Shown: piece by piece, positions 36,401 to 51,568 of the stretch
How positions within the stretch are numbered: position 1 is the first letter of the stretch
Layout: each line of letters opens with the position of its first letter
DNA from: Rhizomucor pusillus
Lineage: Eukaryota > Mucoromycota > Mucoromycetes > Mucorales > Lichtheimiaceae
Direction: 5' to 3'
Assembly: GCA_900175165.2 (NCBI GenBank)
Contig: FWWN02000459.1
Coordinates: 1 to 54,557 of the forward strand
DNA: 54,557 nt
Notes under the pieces: model-generated
What the model saw: the letters and a program-made list of their open reading frames with translations, nothing else
Databases searched by the model: none
Told to the model about the DNA's origin: nothing
Made by a program: the position numbers and the translations under genes

Positions 36401-37389
36401 TTAAGCAGAGGCAGACTTTTGCATGGAAGAAGTGCGGCGTCTCTCCAACTTCTTCTCTCTGGCTTCCTTGACGCGCTTGGCCAAGATCTGCTTGTATTCA
36501 GCCTCAGCTTCAAGACGCTTGGCGAAACGTCTCTTCTTGAGAGTCTGGAGACGCTGCTTGTGCTGGATACGGCGGGGAGTAACAAGACGCTGGATCTTGG
36601 GGGCCTTGGTGATGGGAGTGCCATCGGCCTTCTTGTACTTGGTCTCGTGGCGGATGACATACTTGCGGACGTCGTCTTCCTTGCTCAAGTTGAAGAAGCG
36701 GCGGATCTTGGAAGCACGCTTGGGACCAAGACGCTTGGGGATAGTGGTGTCGGTAAGGCCGGGAATGTCCTGCTCACCCTGCTTGACAACGACCAACGAC
36801 AAGACGGAAAGGTCGGAGGAAACAATGCAGCCACGAACAGACTTACGCTTGCGCTCACCAGTACGACGAGGGCGGTAGCAAGAGTGGCCCTTGCTCAACA
36901 AGAGACGGACACGGTGAGGCAACAAGACACCCTGCTTCATGGGGAAACCCTGCTTGTCGTTACCACCGGTAATGCGGAAAACGTAGCCCTTGAACTCGTC
37001 ACCGAGAGAGTCACCAGGGACTTCCTGGGCCATACGCTTGTCGTAAAAGGCGCGACTGTGCAAATGTATCCACACATTAAACCTCAATTCTTTCACACTT
37101 TAGCTCGAATCAGCCAATGTATACTTACAGACGGCGCTCATCGTCGATTTCAATGAGCTTTTGGCAACCAGTGGCCGGGTTGGCAATGTTAAGCTATACA
37201 ACAACGTCGGCATGTTAATCGTCTCTGTAGAAAAGAGGACATTCTTTCACCCTCATGTCATCAAGCCAAACAGGTATCGAAAAAATAGGTCTTCATCCAC
37301 TCATCATCCATCGTCAATCGTATCCATCCCATAATCCATCCTTCATCGTTGCTGAGAGATCCGGGCTAATGTCGCCTACATACCTTCAT
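36401..37389 (-). CDS. RPS6: 40S ribosomal protein eS6, 241 aa
   Basis: Three exons on the minus strand: 37384-37389 (only Met-Lys), 37129-37193, 36401-37055; 726 bases. Component of the small ribosomal subunit and the classic S6-kinase/TOR substrate. The sequence is textbook: [94 protein letters not shown]. The C-terminus ends [13 protein letters not shown], retaining the phosphorylatable serine cluster after the Arg run. The two-codon first exon with a long intron after it is common in fungal ribosomal protein genes. Confidence 0.97.
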
Positions 37390-37613
37390 ATTGGCTGCAA
37401 AAAAAGAGAGAGAATCACGCTTTTGCTGGCTTGAACACTTTTGCAGCTCTTGCGGCTTCGCCCAAAAAGGGAATTCGGGGTTGGAAACTCCTTTTGGCAG
37501 GAGTGTGAAGTCGTTGTTGCTTAATCAACAAAGTATGAATGACAAACATGGTATTGCTATTGCAAGAGAGAATGATTGGAATAAAATGCAAAGCACAGTA
37601 TTTTCTATTGTTT

Positions 37614-38941
37614 TTAAAAGATATCTGTGGGATCCCAGCAAAAGCGATGTGGATGAGCACTGTGAACCTTGTCTAATTCTTCCACGTCCTTGTAGAGACA
37701 ATAGTTAGCAATCATTGAATGTGAGATCGTATATATGTTCAGTGGACTACCTCGTCTTTCAAGTTAAAGGAAAAGATATCTGCGTTTTCCTTGACCCGAT
37801 CCGCCGAACTCGACTTTGGTATGACTGTCCAACCATGCTGCACCGCCCATCTGAGCAGGACTTGAGCCTTTGATTTACCGTATCGAGCGGCCATCTCGCT
37901 TAATGATGGTATGATATCTTCCTTGACCAATCTACCCTCTCCCAGACTCGAATATGCCTGCACCTGGATTCCATTCTTTTGGCAAAGCTCAAGTATATCT
38001 CTTTGCAACAGACAAGGATGAAGTTCAAATTGGTGTACATGCGGCTTCACGGTGCAGTGATCCAAAAGATCTTGCAAATGCCTGCATGTATAGTTGGATA
38101 CACCAATGTGCTTCAATTTTCCTTGCTTGTACAAATCTTCCAGTGCACGGTAGCTCTCCCGCCGATTTTTCTCATTGACAGGATCTGAGAGCTTCTTTTT
38201 TGCTGTCCTTTTGTTTTTACACGCACATGTAAATTATCGTGATCATTACCCACCAAACTAACTAATGTTCTTACCCTGGCCAATGGATGAGATAAAGATC
38301 AAAATATTCAAGTCCAAATCGCTCAAGCGAATCTGTAACCGCTGAAATCCCTCTCGGTTAGGTGTCTATGCAATCAATGTAGTTTGCAAATATTTAGCCT
38401 TACCTTTGTAGCAAGCATCGTAACCTTGATGCTGCGGTGCTGATGTGCACAAACCGTTTAGTATCTTTATCTTTTTTTGGTAGATGTGTTGTCATCTGGC
38501 TACTCACATAACTTTGAAGTAATGAATACATCCTCCCGCTTCACATCAAAGGCTGGATCTTGGAAAATCTCCTTTAGGATGTGTCCAAGCGCCTCTTCAT
38601 TTCTGTACACAGTTGCCGAATCTAAGTCAAAATTTGATGCGAGTGAAATATGGAATGGTCAACCTTTAAGTATCTCGAACGATTCTGCTTTCTCTGCTTT
38701 CTCTCCTTTGTAATTTGCAAAATACACACCAATGAGACGATATCCTTCCCGTATAGCTTGAAATACAACGGGTCTCAACTGCTCTTCCGTTTTCATGCGA
38801 TATGTTCCTACTTTGTGATCCAAATAACAACATGACAACAGATTCACGCGTCAAAATCTCATTGTAATCAACTTGGCAAAAAGAAGCATTACATCCTAAT
38901 ACCGGCATTGAAGTGCCGTCGTATAATGCTACGGTCGCCAT
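37614..38941 (-). CDS. Aldo-keto reductase, 292 aa
   Basis: Seven exons on the minus strand: 38893-38941, 38730-38810, 38508-38621, 38404-38439, 38275-38341, 37751-38207, 37614-37688; 879 bases. NADPH-dependent reductase with the TIM-barrel fold. Visible signatures: MPVLGLGTYRM, GYRLIDSATVYRNE (catalytic Asp and Tyr), VFITSKL (catalytic Lys), DLYLIHWPG (catalytic His), KHIGVSNY, VQAYSSLGEGRL, VIPKSSS for the phosphate of NADPH, and the terminal RFCWDPTDIF. The fourth exon is only 36 bases. The last exon is supported by a GCTAACT branch site and by the expected C-terminal WDP motif; the frame otherwise stops early. Substrate unknown. It lies 225 bp upstream of eS6 on the same strand. Confidence 0.92.
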
Positions 38942-39116
38942 TGGCGAGTGCGCGTGAAAAAATGCAGTGCCCACCTGCACCTCGGCTCAAGTACGCAATT
39001 TGCAAGCAACCACTCCGCAACAAACTTTTCATCACATTGATCATCCTGGTGTGTCAAATTCTACCATATTTCAAACGTGCGTGTGTGTTGTGTGTACAAG
39101 GGAAAATATAAACTAC

Positions 39117-42587
<3,471 letters not shown>

Positions 42588-43288
42588 GATCGCCTAGTTT
42601 TTCGAGATTCCAAGTCTGAATCCGCAAAAGTTAAGAAATGGCGCCGAGTACGCGTAAGCCGGAAGTCTACGAGAAACGTATTTCGGAGTTGAATTTCGAC
42701 ACATGCTGAGATATCCTCGGTATTGTAGTGACATCCCAGCGAAAGCAATGAAATTGTCTGTACAAAGCATAAACTATAATGTCTTGACAATATCGACCAA
42801 TTGGTTGGTCCACTATACTTTTGGATACTGAGGATATATGTCATGCCTACGGCTTTTGCCAAATAAACCAACATTGTATGTAATACTGGTATCCATAGCA
42901 TCGGTACATTCGCGTGCCATTATTAAGCTGTATGTGCTTCCAGCCGACTACTTTTGATTTTTTTATCAACTCATATGGAAGCCAAAATGGATTGATTCCT
43001 TCTCTTTATCTGAACTTCACGTAGAAGCCATGAAGCATTGTAAGAAAAAGCTCGAAAACTTTGACGAAGCCGAGATTGACTGAGGCGTAAGTTTTGCATA
43101 TCGGCATCTTTGCAGAAACATTGTAAGAAGCAGTATAAATGCCTGCCAGTTAGCAAACCCTTGGTTCAAATAGCATCTCGTCAAAAGTGGTACTCGATGG
43201 AAAGTTCAAGACATTATTTGCCGATAAGTTGTTTCGCGCAATACAAGGAAGAAGAATAGCCTCTGAAGCATACTGGTCATAGAAAATC
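42588..43288. other. Divergent promoter region of RPN1 and ATG12
   Basis: About 700 bp between two head-to-head genes. No gene or repeat recognised; any shared control elements would lie here. I did not find an obvious proteasome (Rpn4-type GGTGGCAAA) box. Confidence 0.45.
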
Positions 43289-43883
43289 ATGCATTTCAGG
43301 TCGGAGCAAAGCAAGCTCTCTAACAACTTGGCAATGGACCAAGCCGACCCAGGAACGCCAGCAGAACAGAAAGCTGAAGCACAGGAATCGGCCAAGACAC
43401 TGGATGACATTATTGCTTCCTTGAAGCAAAAAGACACTACAAAAGGTACACATACGCAGTCGTGATCCCGTAGCTTGTGTACATTGACTCAATTACTGTT
43501 CCAGTCATTGTTCGCTTCAAAGCAACCGGCAATGCACCCATTTTAAAACAGAACTTTTACAAAATCACGGCTTCGCACAAGTTTCAGACAGTTATTCAGT
43601 TCCTTCGTAAAGAGTTGAGATATCAAGGCTCGGATCCATTGGTAAATTGAAATACAATGAAATGCATAGCAATCACCGTATTAAGATGCATGGTATGCTA
43701 GTTCTTGTATATTAACAGCGCGTTTGCACCGGCACCGGATGAAATTGTAGGCAATCTTTTCAAGGTACACGTATCGACCTTTGTAGAATGCTTTGGATAT
43801 CAGACTCAACCCTTCCAATGTAGAGCTTTAACACAGATGGACAGCTCATAATAAACTATTGCACGACGGCAGCTTGGGGCTGA
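43289..43883 (+). CDS. ATG12: Autophagy ubiquitin-like protein ATG12, 138 aa
   Basis: Four exons: 43289-43445, 43505-43641, 43702-43764, 43824-43883; 417 bases. ATG12 is attached to ATG5 by ATG7 and ATG10, and the conjugate works with ATG16 as the E3 for ATG8 lipidation. An acidic disordered N-terminus (~50 residues) precedes the ubiquitin-fold: IVRFKATGNAPILKQNFYKI, FQTVIQFLRKEL, LYINSAFAPAPDEIVGNLF, and the terminal DGQLIINYCTTAAWG, whose last Gly forms the isopeptide bond and, as usual for ATG12, needs no processing. Start is ambiguous: ATG 43289 or ATG 43334 in the same frame. Confidence 0.93.
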
Positions 43884-43980
43884 GAAAGGGTAGAAACTTT
43901 TCCTTTTATTTCGGTTTTTTTTTTTTCCATTGCAAGGAAAGCAAAATGAGAGTGTACATCAAATTATTAGTATCTTACAA

Positions 43981-45564
43981 TTAGGCGGACGGCACAGTAG
44001 ATTGGCGAGAAGACCCGAATCGCTGCTTCCATCCTTTCCAGAAGGCTGGATTGTTTGATTTCTTTGTTACTTTGCTGCTGCAAGTCTCCGTGGTATCCTC
44101 AGAGACATAGACACTCGATGTTGCCGTTCTCTCCATGACCGTCTCGATGGTAAGGTCTGGCCAGGATGGAGAGTCCGTGTAATATGAACAAGAGTCTCGA
44201 TACAACGGGCTGCCATTAAAGGCTTCGCTTGTTGTTAACTGTGCATACAACGCTGCAGTGGAGGAATCTACAGACGACCACGAAGTTGTTGGAGAAGATA
44301 TTGTCGTCATGGAGCCAGAGGTGCGAATAGATGACAAGGATGGCATACTAGGCAAAGGTGGAAGTGGATCGCGTGGAGGTCCCGACAACGGTGGGGACAT
44401 GGGCCGGCTACTGTCTGAAACGGCAAAGGATGATGATCCCCGAGACGAAGTGGATGAGCGAGATGTAGGTTGCTTGGCAGTGACATCAGCGAACCTGATA
44501 TCAGACTCGATCATCTCGGCTAGAACATCGATGGATGAACGTATAGACGCTGAGCAGCGCCGACCCATCTTGATACTAGTATTAGCAGCATTGCATGCGG
44601 AATACGAGATTGGATTGTTCTTGTTCGTCATTGTGAGACGAAGTAGGAGCTCCTCCTTTTCATCCAGTAACTTGGCGAGCAATGCTTGCTTATCCTCGAG
44701 CTCTATACGTTGCAAGTCGAGCTGTTCCATGAGCAACGCAGACTTGTCGGAAGCTTCCCTCCGTTGCTGAGACAATCTTGCTTCCAAAGCAGTAACTAAT
44801 TTATCTTGTTTAAAAATTACTTGTTTTAGAGCTCGAGTTTGTAAACGCTCCGTCTCCAGATCGCGGGCTTGTCTCGCTAGCATAATTTGTGCCCCTTTTT
44901 CGACGTCAGCGAGGTGTCTTTTACTGAAAAGGAGCTCTTCGTCGGTGTCGGTGTTGCGTCGTGGAGATCCTTGTTCCTCCTTATTATTAACAACGACTGA
45001 TGGTGGGTGATCTTTCTCCATCGCTGTTGCAACGCCACTTTGATGTGTATAGCGTTCCAGTTTTCTTTCTAGTTCTTTGCGGGCATGTGCCGACTCTTCC
45101 AGCTCTTTGGTGAGCTCTTTTATCCGCGTTTCATATTCTTGGATCTGCGCCAAGGAAGGATCTTTGGCCGTAGATGGTGTCTTTTCCACACATTTATCGA
45201 GCAGATCTTGATACATGGCGACCAGTTCGTCTGTTATTGCATTAATGCGGGCAACAGACTTTGCACAGTCGTGTGTGGATTTGGTTGTTTGAGTAGCCGT
45301 ACGTCTCAGTGATGGCTCAGAGCGCATGGTGTTCTTGCGAAGGGGTGGGCGTTCATCTGTTGTTACTGGAGCTTTTGGATCAAATTTTGAAAGTATGGAC
45401 GCAATGCCAGCATTTGTTGTTCTACTTGTTCGAGGACTTGTGCTCGAAGACGTTTTAGTCGTCTTTTCTGTCGATCTATTGTTCGACTGGCGAATTGGCG
45501 GCGCGCTTTTGGGAGTAGCATTTGCATTTTTGTTAAGTAGAGCTATGGTTGCCTGCACACTCAT
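43981..45564 (-). CDS. Coiled-coil protein of unknown function, 527 aa
   Basis: Single exon from ATG 45564 (MSVQATIALLNKN). Residues 1-~100 are Ser/Thr/Arg rich with two FDPKAP-type islands. Residues ~100-330 are heptad coiled coil in two blocks (QIQEYETRIKELTKELEESA; LLMEQLDLQRIELEDKQALL). The remainder is low-complexity Ser/Pro with PPLSGPPRDPLPPLP, a possible SH3 ligand, and ends with a conserved-looking FWKGWKQRFGSSR patch. An upstream in-frame ATG at 45642 would add a hydrophobic 26-residue start; that is probably translated pyrimidine-rich leader. No family recognised; cytoskeletal or trafficking adaptor is a guess. Confidence 0.7.
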   Translation of the reverse strand: MSVQATIALLNKNANATPKSAPPIRQSNNRSTEKTTKTSSSTSPRTSRTTNAGIASILSKFDPKAPVTTDERPPLRKNTMRSEPSLRRTATQTTKSTHDCAKSVARINAITDELVAMYQDLLDKCVEKTPSTAKDPSLAQIQEYETRIKELTKELEESAHARKELERKLERYTHQSGVATAMEKDHPPSVVVNNKEEQGSPRRNTDTDEELLFSKRHLADVEKGAQIMLARQARDLETERLQTRALKQVIFKQDKLVTALEARLSQQRREASDKSALLMEQLDLQRIELEDKQALLAKLLDEKEELLLRLTMTNKNNPISYSACNAANTSIKMGRRCSASIRSSIDVLAEMIESDIRFADVTAKQPTSRSSTSSRGSSSFAVSDSSRPMSPPLSGPPRDPLPPLPSMPSLSSIRTSGSMTTISSPTTSWSSVDSSTAALYAQLTTSEAFNGSPLYRDSCSYYTDSPSWPDLTIETVMERTATSSVYVSEDTTETCSSKVTKKSNNPAFWKGWKQRFGSSRQSTVPSA

Positions 45565-46335
45565 GGTAGGGGTGACACCGTAGAAAGAGAAACAGAAAAG
45601 AGAAAGAAAAGATACAAAAAGGAGACAAGGGGATGGAGGCATATCCTTTTAAACGTCGACGTAGATTTGGCCCTTCCCAAAGGAGATATCGGCGGCTATT
45701 GTTCTCGTCAGATCCAATCGTAGTCAGTAGAAGGCCATACTTGTTCCATCGTCAGTTTGCAGATCATCCCCTTAGCATTGACCTCTCCTAAGAAAAAGTA
45801 ATATACCATCCGAACAAACACAAAAGAATGTACAAGTGCAAACAAAAGAGCCATGCTTTGCTCCTTGCCAACTAACATTCATGTCATGCACTGCACTCTG
45901 TAAACTGTAACGCCAGTCTATATACCATGCTTGCAGGTACAGCACAAAAGTTCATACAAAGCTCAACGCTCATTTGCTAGAAAAGAAAGATTAAAAAGTG
46001 CAAGGAAAAACAAGGGCAGCTGCAGAAGACACAGACGCAGGGTACCTGTCACTTCCAGTTGAAATAAGAAGAGGCATACAGAATATTATCTGTCAAAGAA
46101 CATCCCCCCTAATGGGTTGTAAAAAAGAAAAAAAAAAGGATAGAATGTTGGAACTGTGGTAGCCGATCTTTTCCTAATTGACAACCTCACTGCAAGTTAT
46201 GCCATTGCTGTGCGACCATGCACCAGCACTCACAAAACCGTGCGCTCTCTGTCACTATTTCTTTTTGTTTCAAATACATCTCAACTTTTTTTATGAATCT
46301 CCAGCTCAATGTGTAAACTTTATTGATACTGTGAT
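45565..46335. other. Intergenic, no gene seen
   Basis: Contains the promoter of the coiled-coil gene and the 3' flank of eS10, both on the minus strand. No repeat or RNA gene recognised. Confidence 0.45.
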
Positions 46336-47018
46336 TTATTCGCGACGACCACGACCTACGCATTAGAGCAACATTAGCTAATGGTCCTTTTTTTACATTG
46401 CAGCGTGTAATGTTCCACATACCGAAACCGCCACGGAACTCAGGCTTGAAGTCACCGCTGGCACCTTCCTTGCGTCTGTAGTCATCACGGTCACCGCGGG
46501 GGCCACGAGGACCTTCACGACCCTCACCGACTATGCATGTATATTAGTACATTTCGCAAACTCCTTATAAATGAGAAAATTAATAATCTTACAGGCACGA
46601 CGAGGAGCGGCAGGACGAGCAGTCTTCTTCAAGGTGGCGGGGACAATTTCTTGAGGCAAGTGAAGATCTAATAATCCAAAAGTTACACCACCGTCCATGA
46701 TATTCCTTTTCTGATATGTTGAACATACATTCACGGAGGTAGTCAATACCCTCGTTGGTAAGGGTGTAGTAGTAGTATTGCCACGAGAACTGGGTCTTGA
46801 CGTAGCCCTTGGAAGTCAAAGACTGCATGGCCTTGATGACTTCAAGGTTGGGAACATCAATGTCGGGGTGCTTAGGGGCGTTGAAGTCCTTGGCAGCAAC
46901 CAAGGCACCGTCTATAATCTCGAATTAGATTCATTGTCAAAGTTTTCGAGTCGGAAAATGTCGTACCCTTGAAGAGAGCCTCGTAAATGGCCTTTCGGTT
47001 TTGCTTGGAAATGAGCAT
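46336..47018 (-). CDS. RPS10: 40S ribosomal protein eS10, 145 aa
   Basis: Five coding exons on the minus strand: 46967-47018, 46729-46911, 46593-46667, 46423-46530, 46336-46355; 438 bases. Small-subunit protein near the mRNA entry and head. It shows [37 protein letters not shown], the winged-helix aromatic block [34 protein letters not shown], and a Gly/Arg-rich tail ([21 protein letters not shown]). A further intron in the 5' leader (47020-47166) is indicated by a GTAAGT donor and a CCGTAG acceptor placed one base before the ATG, with a GCTAAC branch site. Confidence 0.96.
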
Positions 47019-47019
47019 G

Positions 47020-47166
47020 CTACGGAAATGTCGTTAGCAACCTGTTACCATGGAAATTTGTCGGTTCCATCCATTCATCCATCCATCCATCGAGTCGTTC
47101 ATCCAATACTCTCTCTGTCATGATCTTAAAGCACATTGATCTCGGGGTTGGCTCTACGATACTTAC
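47020..47166 (-). other. 5' UTR intron of eS10
   Basis: Minus-strand GTAAGT at 47166-47161 and acceptor TAG ending at 47020. It contains an ATCC/CATC microsatellite (about 47071-47092). The start ATG begins one base into the next exon. Confidence 0.65.
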
Positions 47167-47167
47167 A

Positions 47168-47843
47168 TGCGGCAAAAGAGGGCGTTCAAGTGGTCGCCGT
47201 CCGTCGTCCCTTAACTGGACAGCTAGCCGCACGCCGTCTCGGCGGAACCTGAATCCACCTGCCTAAAGAGTCTGTGGTCGAAAAGCTTTCAGCGGTCCGC
47301 TAGCTCGCACACTAGATATTAAGATCCCCTTTCCCCAATCGGCTTCTCTTGACAGGCGAGACAACATCAAACCATTATGCAGATGCTCCTTCAATCCTTC
47401 ATCTCCTATTATAATACCCCTTTTACGAAGAATTTGCAAGATCCTATAGAGGATATACTTGTAATGTGACCAACAAGGCTTGCTTATTATTCTTGTGTTT
47501 GCTTGATCAAACAAACAAAAGTGTCATGTTACTTCGCTTTTTCTTGCAACCATGGCCTCCAACAAAGGGAGATAATAAACTCGATAGTTACATAGCAGCG
47601 TTCTTGATATTGCGCCCTTATATACATTTTCCTGTTATCCTGTTTTGGATAAATTTTGACGTGAAGACGCAAAGAACTCTATTCCAGTATTTGCCCTAGG
47701 ATATATAGGATAAAGCCGATATTTCGTGTTTGGTTTCGCTCAGAATGTGAGTGAAACTCTCCTTTTTTGACAATTTACCTCTTCATTAACATTTCCTTGA
47801 TTTCTGTTTCGTAAACAAAGCTGCCTTTCTCTTGCATGATTCC
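47168..47843. other. Divergent intergenic region
   Basis: Promoters of eS10 (minus) and the four-helix membrane protein (plus). No other element recognised. Confidence 0.4.
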
Positions 47844-48950
47844 ATGTGCTCAAAAGTTATCATAAACATCTTACGAGCACTGGTATTCGTCTCTAGTGCT
47901 TTGGTATTCATCAGCCATGTTGCTCAATGCATACTGTTCTCAGAATACCAGCGTCAGGTTAGATCAACGTATCATGAGCGAACGTACAGCTTTTATTCCT
48001 CATACGCATTTTAATTTATTAAGACTGGAATACGTGATTGGCTAACAGCAGGACACTGGGCTGTAAGCTACTTGAGCTAGAATTGGTTTTGTCTCACGTA
48101 CTCATCATTTCCACAGTATCTACTTTGGTATATCACTTTATCGTTATCCATCGTTTGCAGCCTTGCTGTCTGTATCCATGCTGGATGCTGCCGACGGTCG
48201 CACATTGTACGAGGCGACAGAAAACTAAGCATCCTGAATATAATTACCTTGACGTCAACTGTACTAGTAATAACATTCCTTGGAGGCCAGGAACCATGGA
48301 GTGACGGCCTCGTGGAATTCACGCATCCAGCTAAAGGTTTTATAACCTACTGCGGACAGCTCGATGCAAAGCGAGACGCGTTATATCCTCTGCTTTACCA
48401 ACGGTGAGTTCTCAATTTTGTCAGCTATCGACTCAACTTTTTGACAGCATATTTATGACTTTATAGCTGCCTACTGATTGACGCTACCTACATTGGAACC
48501 GGTGCTGCCTGCGTAGTATGGATCGCTCTGCTTGTATCAACTTTGTTTGTCCAGCGAAATGCGAAAAGATCAGCCACGGTAGCTTATTTACCGGGCGAGA
48601 CAGATAGGAAATGGCATTCGATGAACTCGTCTCCTCCGTCGCCCACACTTTCGAACATTCTAGCAGCGCCGCAACACTCTGCTTCTCATTACACCAATCC
48701 GACGCCTACGTTGCCTTCAATCTACGACCTGGCAACTGCTGACAGACGCTTTGGGCAAAACAACCAGCATTACACTGCAGCTGCTCCACAGCAACTGCCT
48801 GTATCGTACTATGAATATCAAACAGATGAACTTTCTCCAAATAATTATAATCCACCGACTAGCCAGTATGTCACTTGCCCTCCATCATCACGCATATCAC
48901 GCGCGTTCCCAACAGCAAATCCATACCAGCAAATATCAAGATATGTCTGA
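47844..48950 (+). CDS. Four-helix integral membrane protein (MARVEL/SUR7-like layout), 294 aa
   Basis: Three exons: 47844-47957, 48117-48403, 48467-48950; 885 bases. The model was chosen because it alone gives four clean helices: ~7-31 (LVFVSSALVFISHVAQCIL), ~39-60 (YLLWYITLSLSIVCSLAVCI), ~76-96 (LSILNIITLTSTVLVITFLG) and ~140-162 (TYIGTGAACVVWIALLVSTLFV), with a ~45-residue external loop holding two cysteines before helix 4. The ~130-residue tail is Pro/Ser/Tyr/Gln rich and probably cytoplasmic. This is the shape of fungal MARVEL-domain plasma-membrane proteins, but sequence identity is not evident to me. The first start codon and intron 1 are less certain than the rest. Confidence 0.6.
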
Positions 48951-49103
48951 TTCTACATGTAATTTGATAAACAATACATAGAATAATGCATTTTTGGAAA
49001 TCAGAGTTCGTGTGATGGCTGGACAGCGCGAAATTGACAATAAGACGCATGAGCTTGTCTGAAATAATTAATCTCAACCTTTTTTTAAAACTGTTCGCTT
49101 GTT

Positions 49104-50524
49104 ATGAGCGGTCTCTTTCGATCTCTCTCAGTTTTACTTCCTAAAATGTCGTCCGTCAATGAGGCCAGCAATGCAGGCGACGCTCGCAATTCTTCAAAAG
49201 CGACCAAAGAACTTGAGGAAACCGTGCAAAATCTGTTAGAGGTATTTCCACCATTTTAGATCGCAAATACCGCGCTTCAACAAATTACGCTAAATCACGA
49301 CAAAGAAAAACAACCGATTGTCGGCAGATCTTGAAAAATGTTTAAAGACAATTGCGAAATTACGTCGCCAGCGAAGGTAAAACCAAAATATTTACCTTGT
49401 ATTTCATTGTCCAACTGAATACCTCAAAGCTCCTTGCTGGATGTGATAACTCTTAAGCGGCAAGAGGCCCATGATTCGAACGACGATGACGATGACGACA
49501 GTAGCGTGTACGATGAAGACTGCGACCTAGGAGAGCTGAGTGAATCGACAGAGGAGGAATCATCGAGCAGCAGCGAAGAGGATGTTGCTACCTTTAAACC
49601 ACCATCCAAACCAACACGAGCAGTTCATTACAGTGAGTCTCGCATTTATCACTACGCGATGATACATCCCTCTTTACATACGATAATAGAGGTGGCTCCG
49701 CCGGTACCGCAAAAGCGAACAAAGGCCAGACACAGACTTTTCGAACTTCCAAAAGACGAAAACGGCAACTACAAAATGCCTGTAAAAATAGGAAATATGG
49801 TGATTGTAAGCCTTGGCAAGATCATTCCAAATGGTGCCTATTACAATACTCGATACATCTTCCCTGTTGGATACACCTGCAGAAGGTAATTCAAACCAAA
49901 CGCTTTAAAATGTCCAGACACTGACAGTGTTTACTCTACGCTTAGACCTTACAAAAGCATGAAAGATAACCACAGACAAGTGATATATACTTCGTACATA
50001 AAACAGACCGATGCGGGTCCAAAGGTAAGGAAAAATCGTTAGCGCTTCACGAACAGTGTCTGTAACAGCTTGTATTTTAGTTTTGCTTGTATTCGGAGGA
50101 GGATCCCGACAATGTTGTTGAGAGCGACACACCCACAGGAGCTTGGACGACCGTGATGAGAGAAGTGCATCAGAATTCTAATCGAACGTACATCAACTGC
50201 TCGGGACCAGAGTACTTTGGCCTCTCCAACCCGAATGTGATTATGATGATCCAAAATTTACCGAACGCAGACAAATGCATAGGATATATGTGGCGCGACA
50301 TTGAAAATGAAGATGGATACGGCGTGGTCGTGGATGCTCCTCCTCGCAAAAAGGCTAAATCTGATGCTGACACAGGAGCATCATCACCGAACTCACCAGC
50401 ATATACTCGTAGCAAGGTTAAGATAGAATCCACTCCCCAAGACGTATCCAGTCCGGATGATACGAGTAGCATGTTCTCAACGGAAGATACAGTGCAAGTA
50501 CCAGCGAAACGGCGACGACGATGA
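49104..50524 (+). CDS. FYRN/FYRC domain protein, TBRG1-like, 395 aa
   Basis: Five exons: 49104-49241, 49306-49376, 49430-49885, 49946-50024, 50081-50524; 1188 bases. An N-terminal coiled coil (NNRLSADLEKCLKTIAKLRRQR) is followed by an Asp/Glu/Ser tract, then FYRN (~187-240; PVKIGNMVIVSLGKIIPN, YNTRYIFPVGY) and FYRC (~250-335; TPTGAWTTVMREV, GPEYFGLSNPNVIMMIQNLP). This order and length match animal TBRG1, a nuclear protein; the paired domain otherwise occurs in chromatin regulators of the MLL/KMT2 class. The tail is Ser/Pro rich and ends with a basic KRRRR nuclear signal. A second in-frame ATG at 49146 could be the start. Expected to act in chromatin; no catalytic domain is present. Confidence 0.85.
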
Positions 50525-50844
50525 TCTATGCACCATTTTTATAATCCATTAATAGCTTGGAATTTCCCTCCGATCTTATCAATCGAAGGATTAATTACGC
50601 ATTTTACTACCATTTCTTACAACAATGCATATTGTCTGATTTGCTTTTGAACTACTCTTTACACTATAGTACTCCATGGCGTAACAATATATTGATTTGT
50701 GTGCTGAGTGCACAGAAACCTCTAAAGATGGCAGCCAATGACAGGTGAGGACGTCAAGATCAAATTCAGGTTCCTCTCATTCAAGCGAAACCGACACAAC
50801 CTCCACCACAACTTTCTTTTCTGCGATCAATATTAAAGCTGACA
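50525..50844. other. Intergenic, no gene seen
   Basis: Short spacer between two plus-strand genes; it includes the SEC66 leader. Nothing else recognised. Confidence 0.4.
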
Positions 50845-51568
50845 ATGAGCTCTTTGCTGCTGCCAGCTGTTTACCTGGGTGGCTGCATTGCAGCCATGAG
50901 TGCATTTTCTTTTGTATACCGTCGAGTGACAGGTATGTCTTGATTCCAAGCAGCTGCGTGCTCGCTCATCCATTCTTGTTGTCTTAAACGTTTTCTTTTC
51001 TTTGCATCAACAAGGCTTCAAGTCTGTAGAACCGTGGTTCGGGCCCAATGTAGAGAAAGAACAATATATTGCGCTTTTGAACAGCGAGACACCCGTTCCT
51101 GAACACCACCTGCGTGCAGCGCTGCTTCGTCGCGCCATGGAGGCCGTCCGAAGAATGGTACATATACAGCAAGAGAAACCACCGCTTCAGCAACTCTTGC
51201 GCATGGGCACTATAGGCGACGATCTATGGAGAGACTTTTCGGTAGCCGAGCAAGAAGTTATGATGGAACTACAAGAAATCGTGGAAGAAGCCAACACTTA
51301 CAAACAAAACTGGGGTCAAACCATCTTTGCGACAGCGGCTCAAATGCTAGAACACGAAAAACAAAAGCGACTGCGAGAAGAACTCAAGGAATTAAAGGAG
51401 AAGGAGGAAAAGAGAAAAGCAATCCAGGACGAGCAAGACCAACTGGAAGAGGAACGAGAGAAGGAAAAACGCCTGGAAGAAGCCAAGAAAGCCGAAGAGG
51501 ATCTCTTGAAAATGGAAGAAAATGAAAAGAAAAATAGCAGCAAAAAGAAGGGCAAAAGCAAAAAATAA
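50845..51568 (+). CDS. SEC66: ER translocation protein Sec66/Sec71, 213 aa
   Basis: Two exons: 50845-50932 and 51015-51568; 642 bases. Sec66 is the non-essential partner of Sec62/Sec63/Sec72 that helps post-translational import of proteins into the ER. One N-terminal helix (residues ~5-25, LLPAVYLGGCIAAMSAFSFVY) anchors it; the cytoplasmic domain has the family blocks GFKSVEPWFGPNVEKEQYI, ALLRRAMEAVRRM, LLRMGTIGDDLWRDF and WGQTIFATAAQM. The last ~70 residues are a Glu/Lys coiled coil ending in a Lys-rich tail (SSKKKGKSKK). Length is as expected (yeast 206 aa). Confidence 0.9.

Noticed and set aside
36350..37156. 268-aa plus-strand ORF opposite eS6
   Set aside because: Shadow frame of a strongly codon-biased ribosomal protein gene.
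45565..45642. Signal peptide on the coiled-coil protein if ATG 45642 is used
   Set aside because: The hydrophobic stretch is encoded by a pyrimidine-rich leader just upstream of a good ATG; a secreted Ser/Pro coiled-coil protein with an SH3-type ligand makes little sense.
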